From Prinia subflava (lineage: Eukaryota > Chordata > Aves > Passeriformes > Cisticolidae), in assembly GCF_021018805.1 (NCBI RefSeq), contig NC_086248.1, positions 98,293,239 through 98,357,238 on the forward strand: DNA of 64,000 bases. The letters run 5' to 3'. Of the stretch, positions 12,389-24,819 are shown one piece after another; position 1 is the first letter of the stretch, and every line of letters starts with the position of its first letter. The notes under the pieces are model-generated. The model was not told the DNA's origin, did no database searches, and worked only from the letters and a program-made list of their open reading frames with translations. The position numbers and the translations under genes are program-made.

Positions 12389-12428
12389 ATCAAGTAACTT
12401 GAAGTACATTTTAGGAGGGTGAAATTCA
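12389..12428 (-). CDS. Candidate 40-nt exon, minus strand
   Basis: A strong acceptor (CTTTGCTGGCTTTCACAG, read on the minus strand) is followed by a frame reading EFHPPKMYFKLLD after one leading base. A GTAAAT donor follows. The same frame stays open beyond the donor for 14 more codons, so the exon could be longer with a GTGAGA donor. The splice signals are good, but the length is short enough for chance. Its phase (one base in, zero out) does not by itself prove a link to the exons further left. Confidence 0.25.
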
Positions 12429-14042
12429 CTGTGAAAGCCAGCAAAGATTAGGAAAAGCTGTCTATCCCCAATTAGACAGTAAAAGTCAAAGCACTTTGGT
12501 TCAGTATGAATTCCTTGGGAGAAAGGCATCCCAATCAACATCCTTCATCTTGACTGCAGAGGTATCAGCCTGAAACTGGAGGAAGTGGCCAATACAATTT
12601 TCACAAGTTACTGTGACGAAAATTTCAGAATGTGAGTTGAGAAATTAGAAAAGGATCTTTTCTTCTTACTTCTTGGAACAATAAACACGTACTTAATCAT
12701 GCATATGTAAATAGATAAGGAACTGTTTCACTCTGGACCAAAGCAAGATTTAAGTGAGAGGTATAAAGCACAATTCAGTCACACTGCAGAACATTTGCAA
12801 TTGTAAATGGCTTTGTAGAAATAACTTGGAATAGTGACAGATTTCTTTTTCTGGTGCTCTTGATCCTATATTCAGGAACTCAATCCAGTGACCTCTCTTT
12901 GGAGTCAGCACTGATCTCAGGTATCTATCATTTTCCTACAGTAAAACAGACTGCCAGAAAATCATAGTCTCAGACTATAGATGAAGTGATTCTGTGGAAA
13001 TCTAACACATAATGATTAGTTTCGGCCTGAAAAGTGCTTTGGTCAGATACAGCAACATTGGAATTTACAGGAGGGAGAACATCACATTTAGCAAGCGGTC
13101 ATCCTCAGCATAAGTACAGTTTGCTACATTCACAGCGGAGATCGGGGGATTCAGCGCCACTCAAAAAAACATTTGGGATATTTATGCTGCACCGTGAAAA
13201 ATGGAGAAATTACAAGGCACCAGATTTAAGGCTTTTGCTCCCTGGCTGGTTTATTTTTTTCACACAAGAACTTCACCTTATCTAATGCACAGGCCTTGAC
13301 ATCAGGGTGAAGAAGGAGAAATTACTTTGTATTTCTTTGTCCTCTTCCCATACAAGAGTGCTCAGACATTAAAATTCTAGGAAAAAAACCCTTTTTCCCC
13401 CTTTTCCCTCCATCTTAAGTTTATTATACTGCTATCTGGAAGTGTTGTATTTCAATAATTTATTTTCACAAAAGATCTCATTTATATTTTTATAACTCAA
13501 GGCCTACAGCACACAGCATATGAATTGTGTCTGCTTAATCTTGAATGTTTCCAGACTATTTTTTTTTCAGAATACTTGTCACTGTGCAGTACATCACAAG
13601 CACAACTCACAGTTGTTATCAGCTTCAGCTGCAGCTGTGAAAGCTTTGCATTCTTTATTTTATAGATGTCCAATTTGGAACCTTACTACTAAAATACAAA
13701 GATCACAAGTAGTTACTGCTAATAATGTTACATATCCCGCTTTTTAAGCAAAAAGTAAAATCCAGGTCTTCAGTGGCATTTAACTACAGAAACCTTCAGA
13801 TCATCATCTCCAATCCTTTATTTAGTTCAGGATACAACATCAAGCACATGCAACAAGTAAAATAGGTTCTACAGACCACATTCTTTAAATCTTTAAGGTG
13901 TTCCTAAAATACAAGCCATGGTAAACAGCAAGTTTTTTAAGGGGGAATAAAAAAGAGAATTTATTAATGGAAATACATCCTCTCAATTCAAATGTGGAGA
14001 TGGACATTACAAAACTCAGCCCGTATATCACTTGTCACTTAC

Positions 14043-14082
14043 GTTTCTGTTGGTTTTAATGAAGTCTAAGATCATGAGCCTA
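14043..14082 (-). CDS. Candidate 40-nt exon, minus strand
   Basis: On the minus strand TTCTCTTCACAG precedes the block and GTAAGTGAC follows it, both near consensus. One frame is open: RLMILDFIKTNRN after a single leading base. The hydrophobic and charged pattern resembles a helix of an alpha-solenoid, but 13 residues cannot establish that. The neighbouring candidate exons do not give a continuous phase, so at least one exon is missing or wrong. Confidence 0.3.
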
Positions 14083-14350
14083 CTGTGAAGAGAATCTGTG
14101 AGAATAACAGCTGCTCATCTCAAATAGCAATCATGTAACTCAAGAAATGTCATTTTAGTATTTTCAAGGAACAAAGGAAAGGAAAGCACTCAAAAGACAA
14201 GGTAGGATATAGGCAGGATATCCTGGAACAGAGGAAGACCCAACGTTGCCATGTACAATATGCATATGTTCTTAAAAATCAAAACCTCAGCATTTAAGCT
14301 GGCCAACACCTGTAACTTCCAAGCATTCCCTTCAAATTCTTTAGCTAAAT

Positions 14351-14415
14351 TAAAACAAAACAAAACAAAACAACCCAAAAATAAACAAACAAAAAAACCC
14401 CAACACAACAAAACA
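14351..14415. repeat. AAAAC-type microsatellite
   Basis: An interrupted array of AAAAC and AAAC units on the plus strand. It explains the lysine/asparagine-rich open frames on either strand here. Confidence 0.85.
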
Positions 14416-17400
14416 ATTGGAGCATTATCTAGAATCTAGAAAGGGACCAGATATAACTGCTTCTGTATTTGCTACATTTCAGGGTAGATCTGATATCACC
14501 AACAGGTTAAGGGATGAAAGAGTAAAATGCTAATTAAAGCAAAAGTTTTTATTTCAAGCCATTAAAGTAAATCTGTATAGTCAGTGTAAAATTCCTTAAA
14601 CCAGCAGACTTGACTGAGTTAAGAAAGAGCAAATACTATCATATTTAATCTTTCTCATGCCTGATCTAGGTACCGTTTTATGAGTACTTCACTAAGTGTT
14701 TTCCTCTACAGAAGCAAAATAATGTCTTCTAGTGCTACTAAATGCTCATAAAATAACTGATTTTCAAATAAAAACATTAATATGAAAATCCTAAAATGCA
14801 ACCTGTTTTTCTTTTGAAATCAATTCTGTCCATCAAGAAAAATCAATGAAAGCAGGCTTATAGAACTTGAAGATAATAACGTAATAATTCCAAGTCTTTT
14901 CTGTTCTTTTTCTTTTTTTCCTACTAGTTATATTGTAGTCAGAAAAATTCTTTATTCTACATTAAGAAACAACATATCCAAGCTGACTTCCTTCTGAAAA
15001 AATTACCTGAGCTTTTACTGATTGCATTTAGAATGCTTATATAGAAATTTCCTAAGCTTTTTCCGGAGCAAAAACAGTTAAACTGTTTTAATTAAACCAC
15101 TTTTCCTTGAGAAGTATTTCCTTTACAATGTTTTTAATATAACTCAACATTGGCTGCATCTTTCCTGACAGATGGTATTTCCTTAACAGAGAATGTCTCA
15201 AATGGTTTATGTATAACATTCTTTCTAAAATTCATTTCCTTTCTGTGTAAGAAGTTAATACACCAAGAAAAAAACCAACAAAAACAACAGGAATGTTTCA
15301 TGCCATGTGGAATATAACAGTTCTAGAGTTTTGTTTTAAATTAGCCGAGTAATATTTTTGTAGAAATATTAACATGGTTGAAGCTTAGCATTTGGAAAAC
15401 GGAAAAATACTTGCCCACAACACTGCTTCTCTCCAGATCCCACTCCAACATTAACTTCTCTTTTATGTTCTACTCCTCAGTCCCATGTTTGATGGAAATC
15501 TGACAGATCTTAGTACAGCTCAGCTTAGGAAAGAGACGTTAACTGGGTGACTGTTTTCAAGAACAACAAACTGGTATTTCTGTAACAAATAGCTCCCAAA
15601 CCAGAAAGGAAAGTTCTCATAACTTCCCTCCAAAATCATTCAAAACACTGAAATCAGCAGAAAAGCACACCATAATCTTTCTCAGGAGGACAGACACTGA
15701 GGTCTCACAGAAGTAGACGCAGCTCCTTAGGGTGGGCCACTCCTCCACATTAGGATCAAAACACAAGTTCTTACGAGGGAGACTTGTACCAGCTGGCTGT
15801 AGAAGAACCAAGGTTCCACAAGCAAAAACCTTGGGGAAATGGAATCTTTGCAGGATATTAAGGCCAAAGGTATTGGGTTTGCAGCTTGTAATATAAATTC
15901 CCTATAAAGGTTGTAAACCTTTGGCTAAATGGCTGGAGAGCAAGAGCAGTAAGAGCAGTCTTTAAATGATAAAGAAATACCTGCTGATAATTTCTTTTTC
16001 CTCTTGTTATGCTATAAGCACTCACTAAAATATTACTTTTCTACCAGATCAAATAATTTTCTGAAGCTGAAAACTTCTATTCTAAAATATTCTGCAGCTT
16101 GTGGAACTATATTTACAACATTTTGCAATTACTACTTTCCATTTTTGGGCATCTCTTAGCTAATATGCCATTCTGTGATACCTCTAGTAAACATTATCAT
16201 CTGTGTTAATTCTGTGTACATGGAGAATATCTTGCACTGAAATCCAAAGCTACCAGACAGTTTCCTTAAATTTTAAGGTTTGCTTATTTTATTTTTATGA
16301 AGAAATGACATATTTCTAAACTTCAGCAAAAGCCTGTCCTAAATGTGCCTTTTCCAGCCACTTTTGTACTTCAAGACACAACGAGAGATCATGGAGACTG
16401 GGAACATAATCTTTCTTTCTAGTATGCAAACTCATTTTAGCTTTCTGCTCACAGCAACGCCACCTTCAGTTCTGATGGCGAGCTGAATGCCCAGAGCTCA
16501 TGATAACAGAGCTTTGGGCAATATGTGCAGTCCCAGTCTGCCTAAAAGATTTTTATGGATGCCTTACATAAAGTTAAAAAATTTAAAACACCTGTATTTA
16601 CCATCTCTATTTGCCACTGATGACATGTAAAATGAACAAGGACCTGAAGGAACTGGGGGTCACAGACAACATGGGAATAACTTACAGCTTCCCTTTAAAA
16701 TGGGGAAGGATTTCCTAGAGCCACTTCAGGGGCCTGGTGCTGTTGCAGGAGGGTGAAGGTCTACCAAGCTGCAAAGGCACAGAGAGAAGGCAGACCATCA
16801 GAAAACCCAGCTAAGATGTGACTGAAAGAATAAAACTTCACTAAATCTTCTAAATTTTTCATAAAGTTCTTTCTTCAATTAAAAAATAATTGCTATTAAT
16901 ATGTTTTCAAGGAGAATAATTGCACAGGGGTGCTGTGTAACCTACCACATTTGTTCTTCAGTAGACCAGCCTATCATAATTACTTCAACAAAACTCACAT
17001 AATTTCAGCTATTTCTCCCTTTAGACAGAAGATAATATGTATTCTTGTGCTATCAACAACCATTTTAGCAATATCCCTGTTGTGACCACTCCAAGTCACG
17101 TGCTTCTTCCTAAACTTAATTTCCATACTTCCACAACTACAGAGCCATTGTCTCAATTCTGCAGGTGTCATCTCTCAAGGTGCTTTGATGGCCATTGTAA
17201 TTAGAACATACACCAAAAAATAGCTGTTTGACCTTTGACAACTTTGCAGGCATTTGTCATTCAAAAACTATTAAGGTGGCAGACAAGATAAACATGCAAC
17301 TTTTTTACCCACTCCCATAATCTAAATGAGATGTGCTGTTCAATTCAAGCATTGTTTTAAAGTGTGGGGTTTTTATTGCTTAGTGGAGTTGACACTGTTC

Positions 17401-18353
17401 TCATCTAACACTGTATCCAAGAGAGGTGCAAAACTAAATGCTTCTCAATATTTACCAAAAAGAGCAAGATTCTTTCTTCACAGCAGGACTGAGATAAAAT
17501 ACATACAATGCCTGTCTTTATTGCAACACAAGTAAAAATATCCTGTGAGATACATTTTTATAGAAATTATTATACTAAGTAATGGAATTGGCATCTCAAG
17601 ATAGAATAATTTATGCCATAACAATGAAGTATTCATTCTGCAATGAATGGTAGACCCATGCAAGCACTAGAAATAGTGGATAACTGTAAGGATTTCATTT
17701 AAAACTTGGTATTCAAGAGAAAATTTAAATCTGATGTTCCTAATAAAAGAAGGCACTTCTCTGAGCAAAGCCATAATTTTGGGAGAGACACACCCTTTGT
17801 CACTTCCAACGGTTAGAAATAGATGAGTCTGCAAAACATTTATTGTAAATTATATCGAGACACAAGTATTTTTTAAGGAAACTCTAGTGCAAAATCTATC
17901 CATCTTATGAAGGCAGCACAAAATGCAGCAAGACCAATCCTTTCCTCAAACAGTCTATCATCAAAGTTTAGAAAGATCAAACATAACCAGAATACTACAT
18001 TTCACCTTCCTGGACAGTCTGTAATTATTTAAGAGAGGCTCGAACAAACCAAACACACCCTTTCCAAATGTGAACTGCATGCCAATTCCCAGGACATTAA
18101 CTGGGAATTCCACTATCTGATGATATTACACATAAATAGCTCACTGGCAGTCCATCGTTTTTACTTGTCCTGAGGACAAACCTACCAACCTAGGCAAGAG
18201 ATCCTGAAAGAAATTGCAATAACTGTTTTCTTTTTAAAGGAATTCACCAGGTAAATTGACAGATTAGTGGTGTTTTCACCCTGAAGAGGGAGGACCAGAA
18301 GAAAGCTACTGTCTGTTCAGCAGGTTGAAAGGAAATGATCAGCCTTACCTTAC

Positions 18354-18392
18354 CAGACTACAGGTTGTCTCAATAACCTTGGCATGAGCGTA
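18354..18392 (-). CDS. Candidate 39-nt phase-0 exon, minus strand
   Basis: The minus strand shows an acceptor GTGTGAGGTAG, then YAHAKVIETTCSL in one open frame, then GTAAGG. A second GTAAGG lies five bases further on, so a tandem donor is possible. The pyrimidine tract is weak. Both ends are phase 0. Confidence 0.27.
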
Positions 18393-18942
18393 CTACCTCA
18401 CACTTTCTAAAATGTTGGACTCAAGAAAAGAGGATTTCCATGATGAGTTAAAAAAAAAAATGGACTGGTTCCCAACAGAGACTAAACAGGGAAGTATTTC
18501 TTTAACTTGTTTTGCTCTTTGAGAAATCTTTTGCAGGTTCCCTTGGTTTTGTTACAGAACCAAGCAATGACTTCCCTGGAGCACACGGCCCCCAGCTCCA
18601 GCTGATACACAATCTCAAAAATACACCCAGCAGAACCAGAAACAAGCTCCAAGTTCTGACCACAGCCTGAAAGGCCATTTGCAGCTTGGCTCCCTTTGGA
18701 AAGTTGTATCTTCCATGGATCAGCATGTGGTCACCATGGTCTCCTGGTTTATCATACCAGAAGAGTTAAAAGTTGTTTTTCAATGAGGACAAAACATGTA
18801 ACTACTCTTTAGTGAGCAGAATGCTCAAAAAATTCCCACTGTACCACTAGAAGTCTGGGGAAGAATTAGTTGAGTTTATGAGAAAAAAATCATTGAGTGA
18901 AATTAAAAGTGCTTCATCATATAAGTTCCTTAAAATATATAG

Positions 18943-18980
18943 CATATAATAGCACATATAATAACACATATAATAGCACA
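18943..18980. repeat. 12-bp minisatellite, about three copies
   Basis: Units CATATAATAGCA, CATATAATAACA and CATATAATAGCA follow head to tail, with a partial fourth. One substitution distinguishes the middle copy. Confidence 0.85.
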
Positions 18981-20556
18981 AGCTGCAGCAATTAGAAGAA
19001 AAAAGGAAAACTTTAACAGTCATTATTAAATTTATTATTGTTTATTCTTGCTAAAGTATGATCAGCTTTTTCAAAACAATGCTCTTTACACTCAAGCAGA
19101 TCACAAACATGATGTGAATAGCAAATGGAATTGATCAGCTGAACAAATGCATGATTACTGTAGGTATTAAAAACCAGAAGGATCTAGTCCTTCTAGCATC
19201 TGAATAATAAAACAAAGCATCTAAAAATCTGAATGAGCTTTCTCACAATTCCATGTCAAACTAGAACAGAATTTTTTTGATATTATTTTCACTAGAGAAA
19301 CAGTTTATCAAAGCTAACCAGCACATCTCATATAAAAACACATAATGGAAATCCACAGAACTCATCAATCCATAACATTTGTTCTCACATTTGGGGAAAG
19401 GAATTCACTCTACCTACAATCAGAAGAAATGGTCTATCTGAAGAGAAGTCTGCTGATAGACTGACTCCCCTGATTTCTGAACACAGACAACTGGAACACT
19501 TTCTCAGTATAGCCAAGAGCTTTTTTTCTGCATTTGAGTAAAAAGCAGTCATATAAGAGTGGTAACAGTTTTTGGGGTCTTTTTACTTGAGGGGTTTTTC
19601 AGTACTTTTCTAGCAACTGGAACTACCAAATGTTTGGCAGTAACTCCGAGGGTTGTAATAGTCACCTGATAGATGCAATTCAGATTCCTTCACACTTCTG
19701 TGTGGAAATATATAAAATGCTGAATATCCTCTACCCAGAGCTTTACACTTGCAATACATCTGTTCACAGCTTTAACTCACCAACTGAACATTGTAACTGT
19801 ACCCTGCCCAAGGATATACAAGACAACCAGTGAAAACTTCAGTAATCTCCAAAACTTCACACACTGCTTGCAGAGAAGTCTGGAAAAACAGAGGCATTTT
19901 ACTTTGTTTTGATGTTGTAATTTAGCTGCTTGATGAGTGGAATTTACAGTTTCTTTCTAAACAGCTACCTTTCAAATTTCAGAAATACAGCATGAAGTGC
20001 TTTCAGTGGTATTTATTACAGAGACTACTAGTACCCCATTTGAGGCTGTCTACAAACAAATTGTAAAAACACTTCAAAAGCATTAATCAACTTAAAAACA
20101 TTAATTTCTGCATATATTTTTCTACGTAAGTTGAATCACATTAGGAGAACATACTTTTTAAAATAAGGCTTGAGCTAATTTTAAAGATGGTTGGAAAAGT
20201 TTGGTCTACACTGATTAAAATCTATACTTAAATGAAAGGAAAGTTTAACCACAAAAACTGTGCTCATTTTAGAAAAACAAGCATATCACTGCCAAAGTGC
20301 TGTCCTAAGTTTAGATTGCTGTCTGACTAAAACATTGTAATTATGAGAAACTAAAATGGATTTCTAAATGTTTCAAGATGAAACAGCCATTGGGTAATTT
20401 GCAAGATATGCAATTATCTTCTGAATTCAAACACATAATACTAATAGTCGATCTGAACAAATGCAGGCTGTTTGTGAAGACTGAGGAAATCAATGTTAAA
20501 CATCAATACCAACACAAGATAGGAGCAACCATAATGAAATCTAAGAGCAGAATTAC

Positions 20557-20590
20557 CAAGTGATGTGGAATTAATTACTTCAAGAATTTT
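20557..20590 (-). CDS. Candidate 34-nt exon, minus strand
   Basis: An excellent acceptor on the minus strand (about twelve T residues, then CCTCAAAG) precedes a block open in one frame only, KILEVINSTSL plus one base. The donor GTAATT follows. It starts in phase 0 and ends in phase 1. Short length keeps confidence low. Confidence 0.27.
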
Positions 20591-22079
20591 CTTTGAGGAA
20601 AAAAAAAAAAGGCTTGGAATCTCTCTCTGTTGCTTCTGTCTCTCCAAGATCTGCTCCAGCTGAACACAGGATCCTCAGGCCTTTTTTCCCCCATTAAAAC
20701 TACATCAGGAGGCATTTGCCCACACTCTCATGTGTAGGAAGACAGCAACATTTTTACTATCAAACACCAGAGAGGGTCCTCAAATAGATTCATAGGGTCA
20801 TGGAACATATGTTCTGTTCCTTCACACTTAACATTCATATCTGCATGGAATCATTATCATACTGACCATGCAGAATGTAAAAGGAAACAAAAATTAAACA
20901 TAATCACACGCTCACCCCAGATCTGTTTGTCCATTTCACGTATAACCACTGTAAATTCCAGTTACTTTAAAAAGTAAGTTAAATCTTGATCTGCAACTAT
21001 CACTACCAATTTGATGCAATTAGCAGGATTGCAAGGAATTCAAAGTAACTCCATTCTTGTTTCAAAATCATGATTGCATATACTTGTCAGTACCTGCACT
21101 GCCTTTTATTGTCTGTCTTTGATTTAGGAAGAAATATTAATGACTTGGTTGTGTTCTACTTCTTGGTCTCCTTTGAAAGCCTGAGTGTTCAGTTGTCTTT
21201 TGACTCTTCTGACTACAGCTCAGTCTGTTGTTTCACTGATTTGGTGAAAGGAGTACAAAACAATCTGTCGTTTATACATGAAAACACACAGGAACAGTGA
21301 GCATGTCTGGGGGCACAGCAGTTCACAGGACCACCATCATTCAAACAGTAATTTTATAAAGGACCACAAACTTTTCAGAAAAAATCAATTCTCTTTCTAC
21401 CAGCAGTGTGAGGTGATCCACATAACTGCTTCATACAGACTCATGAGACAGTCTTCATTTGGCCTTCACAGCACCTCTGGAGCTGCCATCAAAGGAGAAG
21501 AGCAAATAGAAATCAATTTCTCTCAATGGTAAGAGATGCTGGATGTCTTAAAAATAACAGAACCATTGTAAGCTCACTGAAAAAGCAGCTGAGATTAAGA
21601 CATATCTTTAAGAAACACTGCAATGAAAGCAATACCTGCTCCCTTGATACCTAAAATAACATCAACAGCAGGTTTTATAGCAAAAGATGCCTGAAACAAG
21701 CTCCTCAAGAGATAGGGGAGCTTTAGTATCACACATGCAAAAGCTTGGAAAAACAAGGTGGAAAAAAGCTGTTCTGTTCTCAAGGGGAAACCACCTTAAG
21801 CCTATTATCAGATTAAAGGGAAATGAATTTTCTCAAACTCATGAAAGGATAGCGTGCGAACCCAGTGAAGCTACTAATTTTGCACTGGCAAGTAAAGACT
21901 CTCCCAGTTTTTAACCCCTAAGCACACAAGAACTCTAATACAAACAAATGTAACTAGGTAAATTAAATTTATTATATCAAAACAAGGTCAAGTTCACAAG
22001 TAAACTAGCTCAGCTAAGAGAAAAAAATAGGTAAATGAAGAGACATTTTGGGTATATTTGAAGAATTCTGCTAACGTAG

Positions 22080-22466
22080 CTCTATCACATCTCACTGTGC
22101 CCTGCTACAGCAAAAATCTGGACAATTCACAATGGAGAATTGTCTTTCAGGAACAATTTACTTGTTAGGCCAAAGCAACAAATAGTAAAATCAAACTCTG
22201 AGCTTTTGCCCACAGTCAACAAGGACGTGTTCCAAAAATTCAACTCTCCAAAGGTTCCATCTCGCCCTCTCTTAGCCCTAAGTGCTGACCCAGCACCACA
22301 CACACGACACAAACAGATCAGCTCTCCTCAGGCCAGTGCCAATAGAACATTGAACCAGACTATGGAGCTCAGTGCCTCATGTCTGAGTTCCCAGATTCAT
22401 GACCTGAAGAAACAAGGGAACAAGGAAGGGACAGCCTTGAACGAGGCTGTACATGGAGGAGAATAA
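22080..22466 (+). other. Unusually long open block of unknown status
   Basis: One plus-strand frame is open for 128 codons after TAG at 22077 and contains polar, basic stretches such as VRPKQQIVKSNSELLP. No good acceptor or ATG defines a start. It may be a decayed exon or chance. A second open block (about 96 codons) occurs 0.4 kb further right in another sequence context. Confidence 0.12.
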
Positions 22467-22592
22467 AATAAGGAAAGAAGGACAGAGGAGAACACAGATG
22501 ATTTGTAAATAATGATGAGGTGGGAAGAAAGCATAAATCGAGACAAAGACTCTGCACATCCCAAGAAGCTGGAAGAAGCAGCCAACAAAATT

Positions 22593-22613
22593 AAAAAAAA
22601 AAAAAAAAAAAAA
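22593..22613. repeat. 21-bp poly(A) run
   Basis: Uninterrupted A tract on the plus strand. No upstream sequence here looks like a retroelement 3' end, so its origin is unclear. Confidence 0.9.
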
Positions 22614-22884
22614 GTGCTTTGACAAAGCAGAGTTGGGAGTAGTAAGGGGTAGTAGCACATTGAAGGAAAAGACACATGAGACTATCCAAACAAAAAATTA
22701 AGAGAAAGAAACTCTATGGGGAAAAGTTTGGACAGAATTAGTTAGAAATCCAGCAGAAGGACAAGAGGATTTGCACCTATGGCAGTTCAGATTAAGAATC
22801 TAAGAATCTGGCTTTACTAAAAATAGCTGCTGAAGGAGTAGAAACTCTGCAGGACCAGATGAAACACATGACAGCCCCCACGTG

Positions 22885-23170
22885 AGCAACTGGAGAAAGG
22901 GTTACTTGATCCAGCAAATCCTAACACCGCTAAAACCCCAGATGGGTGTGAAGATGACACCTCATTCCACTTCCAATCTTCTTTCCAAATTGCTTTTGTG
23001 GGGAGGCCAGGCAACTCCATGAAAGCAAAACTCATTGAGATTGAGGAGCTGGACCATACCACAATCAAGGTGTCCCTGCAGAATCTCAATCTGGCTTTCA
23101 CACTAGGGTACAAGATTATCTCTCCTTCAAGATTTGGCCTCATTGAGTACACATGGTGGACCAGCCCCTG
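22885..23170 (+). pseudogene. Possible decayed coding relic
   Basis: The plus strand is open for roughly 95 codons up to TGA (CCC TGA near 23168). It has protein-like codons, for instance QIAFVGRPGNSMKAKLIEIE and SRFGLIEYTWW. Just upstream the same region is broken by several stops in every frame, which suggests a degenerate copy rather than an intact exon. A 21-A run lies at 22593-22613. I do not recognise the source. Confidence 0.18.
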
Positions 23171-24280
23171 AGGTCTAAACAAAGGTTTGTGACTGACTTC
23201 CCTCCTTCAGCACAGAAACATCTTGGGAAGCAGTGAATGGAGAAAAAACCCTGGAAAGATGAGAAAGTTCCTTCACAGGCTTATACTCTCTTCACTCTCA
23301 CCACATATTCCCTACACAGGGCCGACTTCTCTTTTCTTTAAATCGAAACTTTTCGGAAGTTTGAGGTGTAGTTCCCATTTTCTGAATGACCAGTTTGAGA
23401 GCTGGTTTCCCGAGGTAGTTTCACATTACGGTTGACCCACAGCTGGGTTACATTAGCACAGAAGGAGAAACAGCTTTCATTCATATCAGAGCAAGCGCTC
23501 ACTGGAATAACTTCCATCCCCATAAAACTGTTAGATCAACTGTCCCTGAAATCATCCAACCACTACATCCACTACAAAGAGAGTAACCAGAAACCATGGC
23601 CAGCGATGGAAAGGAGTGAGACCACACTCTTCTGCAGCAGCCCACACACTGACCAAACTATGAATTCACACTGGTAAAGGGTACCTTGATTTGCTGAGGT
23701 ACAACTTCCACTGCAGCTTTGCATTCAGCCTATTGGATAATACTGTAAAACAGTGTTAAAGTCATCCAACTCATTTTAGATTTCTGTGTCCAATTTAAGA
23801 CATATTTTGGCTTTCTTTTTTAAATTCTAGTTTCCCCATTTGTTAAGTAACAATAGGATGGAGGGGGACCTATCTATTAATCTCTGTTTCATAGTGGGAT
23901 AAACTCATGTTTGAGAAACATTAAAATGTTACCAGGCTACCTACAACTAAAAAGTTCAATGGTCCAAAAGCAGAGGCTGGGTCATGTCTTGAACAGAACA
24001 CACAGCTGCTACAAAATAAGTGAAATACAGTGATGCTTTCAATCAGTAAGCAAAATATGCTGCCCATTAGTGTAGTCCATTCCACACACTAACAAAAGTA
24101 GAGACTAAAGAAGTCCAGTGATCAAGAACCGTATTGCAATGAATAAACACGAGCACCAGTGCGAAGCTGCACAACCAGTTTAACTCCAACATTTATTTTG
24201 AGCGTGCAGCTTCTTGCAGCCACAGCTATGTGCTGAACAGCCCGGTTGTGCAAAGCCACGAGCCCTGCTGCAGCACTCAC

Positions 24281-24425
24281 CCTGCACTTGCAGCACCAGA
24301 GACCATTCAGGTCGAAGTTGAGCTGTGCCAGAGGGCACATCCAGCCCAGACAGCAGCACACACGCCAGCACCAACGGGAAAAGTGACAACAGACACAGCA
24401 ACCCAGGAAAACCACCCAGTTACAG
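24281..24425 (-). CDS. Probable second exon of the CpG-island gene
   Basis: On the minus strand the acceptor GGCTTTTTTTCCAG and the donor GTGAGTGC are both strong, and the distance to the first exon (about 395 bases) is reasonable. With this acceptor one frame stays open through all 48 codons and ends in phase 0. It includes an internal ATG at 24338-24340 followed by CPLAQLNFDLNGLWCCKCR. A nearer acceptor after TCTGGCACAG gives a 42-nt exon (24281-24322) that could instead be read QLRPEWSLVLQVQ in another frame. Because no AUG frame in the first exon is open to its donor, translation may start in this exon or later. The product is unknown. Confidence 0.42.
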
Positions 24426-24819
24426 CTGGAAAAAAAGCCTGACTGGCTTCTGCGTGTGTACAAGTCAAAACAAGACACTCTGTTTTTCTCCCAAAAGGAA
24501 AGATACTAAGGATGAGATTTTAACAACAGGCCTCCGGTTATTTATTCCTCCAGGTGCAACAAAAACAGCAGCACTGAAACCGAGGTTTCGGGTACCGTAC
24601 ACGTCTCACACACACGGAACGCCTCCGCAGACAAGCTCAAGCGCTCTCCTCCATCGCCGCGGCTCCCGGCCCTCCTACAGCGCCATGCCTGCGGAGAAAC
24701 GGGAGGCGGGTGAGAGCCCGGCGGGAGGGAACGAACCGGCGAGGCCGGGGAGCTGCGGAGCACCGGCGCCGCCACCACCGCCCGCACCGCGGCCCGGCCT
24801 CCACCCGTCCGTCCCTCAC

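Larger units (their letters stand above)
4439..24280 (-). other. Presumed intronic body of the minus-strand gene
   Basis: AT-rich, mostly unique DNA between the 5' exons and the C-terminal exons. Apart from the candidate exons listed separately, a CR1 fragment, and small simple repeats, I see nothing that can be supported. Many GT-AG pairs give 15-45 nt open blocks here (for example near 5.5, 11.15, 13.27, 15.0, 16.0, 19.68 and 21.65 kb). Their phases conflict, so I do not call them. The true exon chain remains incomplete. Confidence 0.35.

Noticed and set aside
19666..19805. Two adjacent mini-exons on the minus strand (23 and 32 nt) with good splice signals
   Set aside because: Joining them creates a TGA across the junction in the only frame open in the second block, and the implied intron is only about 85 bases.
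20785..20815. CR1 tip-like ATTCATAGGGTCATGGAACAT
   Set aside because: Only about 20 bases resemble a CR1 3' end and nothing beyond matches, so it cannot be separated from chance.
21633..21687. 55-nt minus-strand block reading ASFAIKPAVDVILGIKGA
   Set aside because: The acceptor is fair, but the donor (GTATTG) is weak and the phase does not fit any neighbour. Too little evidence to call.
24180..24401. Minus-strand frame starting like a signal peptide (LCLLSLFPLVLACVLLSG)
   Set aside because: The start codon is TTG and a TAA lies just upstream in the same frame. The hydrophobic part may simply be the pyrimidine-rich tract of the inner acceptor.
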